From the NCBI GenBank assembly GCA_029053015.1, contig JAIDHX010000047.1, forward strand, positions 1-51,068: a stretch of 51,068 nt of DNA, read 5' to 3'. Source of the stretch: Lachnospiraceae bacterium (GTDB lineage: Bacteria > Bacillota > Clostridia > Lachnospirales > Lachnospiraceae). The notes under the pieces were generated by a model. It did not search any database and had not been told where the DNA came from. It was given only the letters and a program-made list of their open reading frames with translations. This document shows, piece after piece, positions 50,389-51,068 of the stretch. Each line of letters begins with the position of its first letter. The stretch's first letter is position 1. The position numbers were made by a program, and so were the translations under genes.

Positions 50389-51068
50389 TCAAATATGGGA
50401 TTTTTTCCTCTGCTTCCAAAACTGAAGTATATCTTTTGTCTGCGGTGTATGGGAGACAGTTGCTTTTTCCCCGTCCTGCGCTATTAAGCGAATTGTTCCT
50501 TCAAAATAATCTTGCAAAAAAAGCGGCAGCATCTGATTAATATTCTTTAAATTTTGCGCTTTATATTCTTGTAATGCAGCTCCTTTTGATAACTCACATA
50601 CCTTTTGCATTGCTATATTTCCCGTATCGATTCCTGAGCTCAGCTTAAAAATTGAAATTCCTATCCTTTCAAAATCCTTATTCATAAAGGCCCAAAAGTC
50701 CGAATGTACATTTCTGTAGTAAGGAAGAACACTGCTATGTATATTATATATATCCACTCCTAATTCATTTATTGTATTTTCTTTTAAAATGCCGCTTCCG
50801 TATATTAAAATCAAATCCGGCGATAATTGAGTACACAGCCTGATACATTTGTCTTCATTTACATCATCAATATAAAAACGGTTTTCCGTCGGCGGATACT
50901 TTTTATAGTCACCGCATATAGCTTTCATTTTACGCAGCATATCCCTGTCATATAAAACCAGGAAAAATATGTTTAAAAAAACGGAAAATATATTCCTTCC
51001 TTTTTTTAACATGCGCTTGATTTTCTTTTTTCTGGCAATTTTTCCGGACTCTATTATATATATTACTT
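50389..51068 (-). CDS. Formyltransferase-family protein (N-terminus beyond window)
   Basis: A partial protein of at least 226 residues. The frame stays open to the last base (IIESGKIARKKKIKR before the first internal ATG at 51012), so the start lies outside the window. It has the formyltransferase core: LILIYGSGILK, YNIHSSVLPYYRNVHSDFWAF with the catalytic Asn and His, and GISIFKLSSGIDTGNI with the catalytic Asp. These residues bind 10-formyl-THF and the amino substrate in methionyl-tRNA and sugar formyltransferases. In this context a sugar N-formyltransferase acting on an amino sugar is likely. The dTDP-4-amino sugar from the WecE/RffA enzyme is one possible substrate. Confidence 0.82.
   Translation of the reverse strand, partial: VIYIIESGKIARKKKIKRMLKKGRNIFSVFLNIFFLVLYDRDMLRKMKAICGDYKKYPPTENRFYIDDVNEDKCIRLCTQLSPDLILIYGSGILKENTINELGVDIYNIHSSVLPYYRNVHSDFWAFMNKDFERIGISIFKLSSGIDTGNIAMQKVCELSKGAALQEYKAQNLKNINQMLPLFLQDYFEGTIRLIAQDGEKATVSHTPQTKDILQFWKQRKKSHI

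Overview
The window looks like a chromosomal cell-surface polysaccharide locus of a Gram-positive clostridium, most likely a gut Lachnospiraceae. This rests on strong AGGAGG-type ribosome binding sites, an LCP ligase, GH25 wall hydrolases, Big_2 surface domains, an Fkp-type fucose salvage enzyme and mid-range GC. No rRNA, tRNA, CRISPR array or transposase gene was seen. Every gene but one is on the minus strand, so transcription runs from high to low coordinates.

Right third (about 35.5-51.1 kb): a sugar-modification and assembly block. In transcription order it holds a formyltransferase cut by the window edge, a Wzx-type flippase, an unknown GT-like protein, a GtrB-like GT2, a methyltransferase, a pyruvyl transferase, GT2 and GT4 enzymes, an AsnB-type amidotransferase, an acyltransferase-3, a large GT-C-like membrane protein and an MBOAT/SGNH acylation pair. 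Middle (26.6-35.4 kb): nucleotide-sugar supply, with a PseB/CapE-type dehydratase, a PRTase-like protein with a structured leader, Fkp (GDP-L-fucose salvage), a GNAT, a WecE/RffA aminotransferase, and a DUF6077-like membrane protein interrupted by one in-frame TAA. An SGNH gene (25.6-26.6 kb) is the only plus-strand gene.

Left part (0-25.2 kb): a rhamnose-type polysaccharide block. It holds a 1197-residue GH25 surface protein, rfbB, rfbA, a second GH25 protein, rfbC, a Wzm/Wzt ABC exporter whose ATPase has a C-terminal carbohydrate-binding domain, a WbdD-like methyltransferase-kinase, several multidomain GT2 enzymes, phosphoglucomutase, a WcaJ/WbaP-type priming transferase, an LCP ligase and a rhamnosyltransferase-like GT2. 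Inferred route: sugars are activated, primed on undecaprenyl phosphate, extended, capped by the methyltransferase-kinase, exported by Wzm/Wzt and linked to the wall by LCP. The Wzx block would be a second export route or would supply decorations.

The most unusual signal is a roughly 130-160 bp structured repeat in three copies: at the left edge, and as two inverted copies around a small AT-rich gene between rfbA and rfbB. The core hairpin is conserved and shows compensatory base changes. The outer arms differ completely between copies, yet each arm is complementary to its partner in the two complete copies. A second signal is a shared 29-nt promoter pattern (ATGACTTTT, 14 nt, TATAAT) before fkp, the pseB-like gene and the MBOAT gene.
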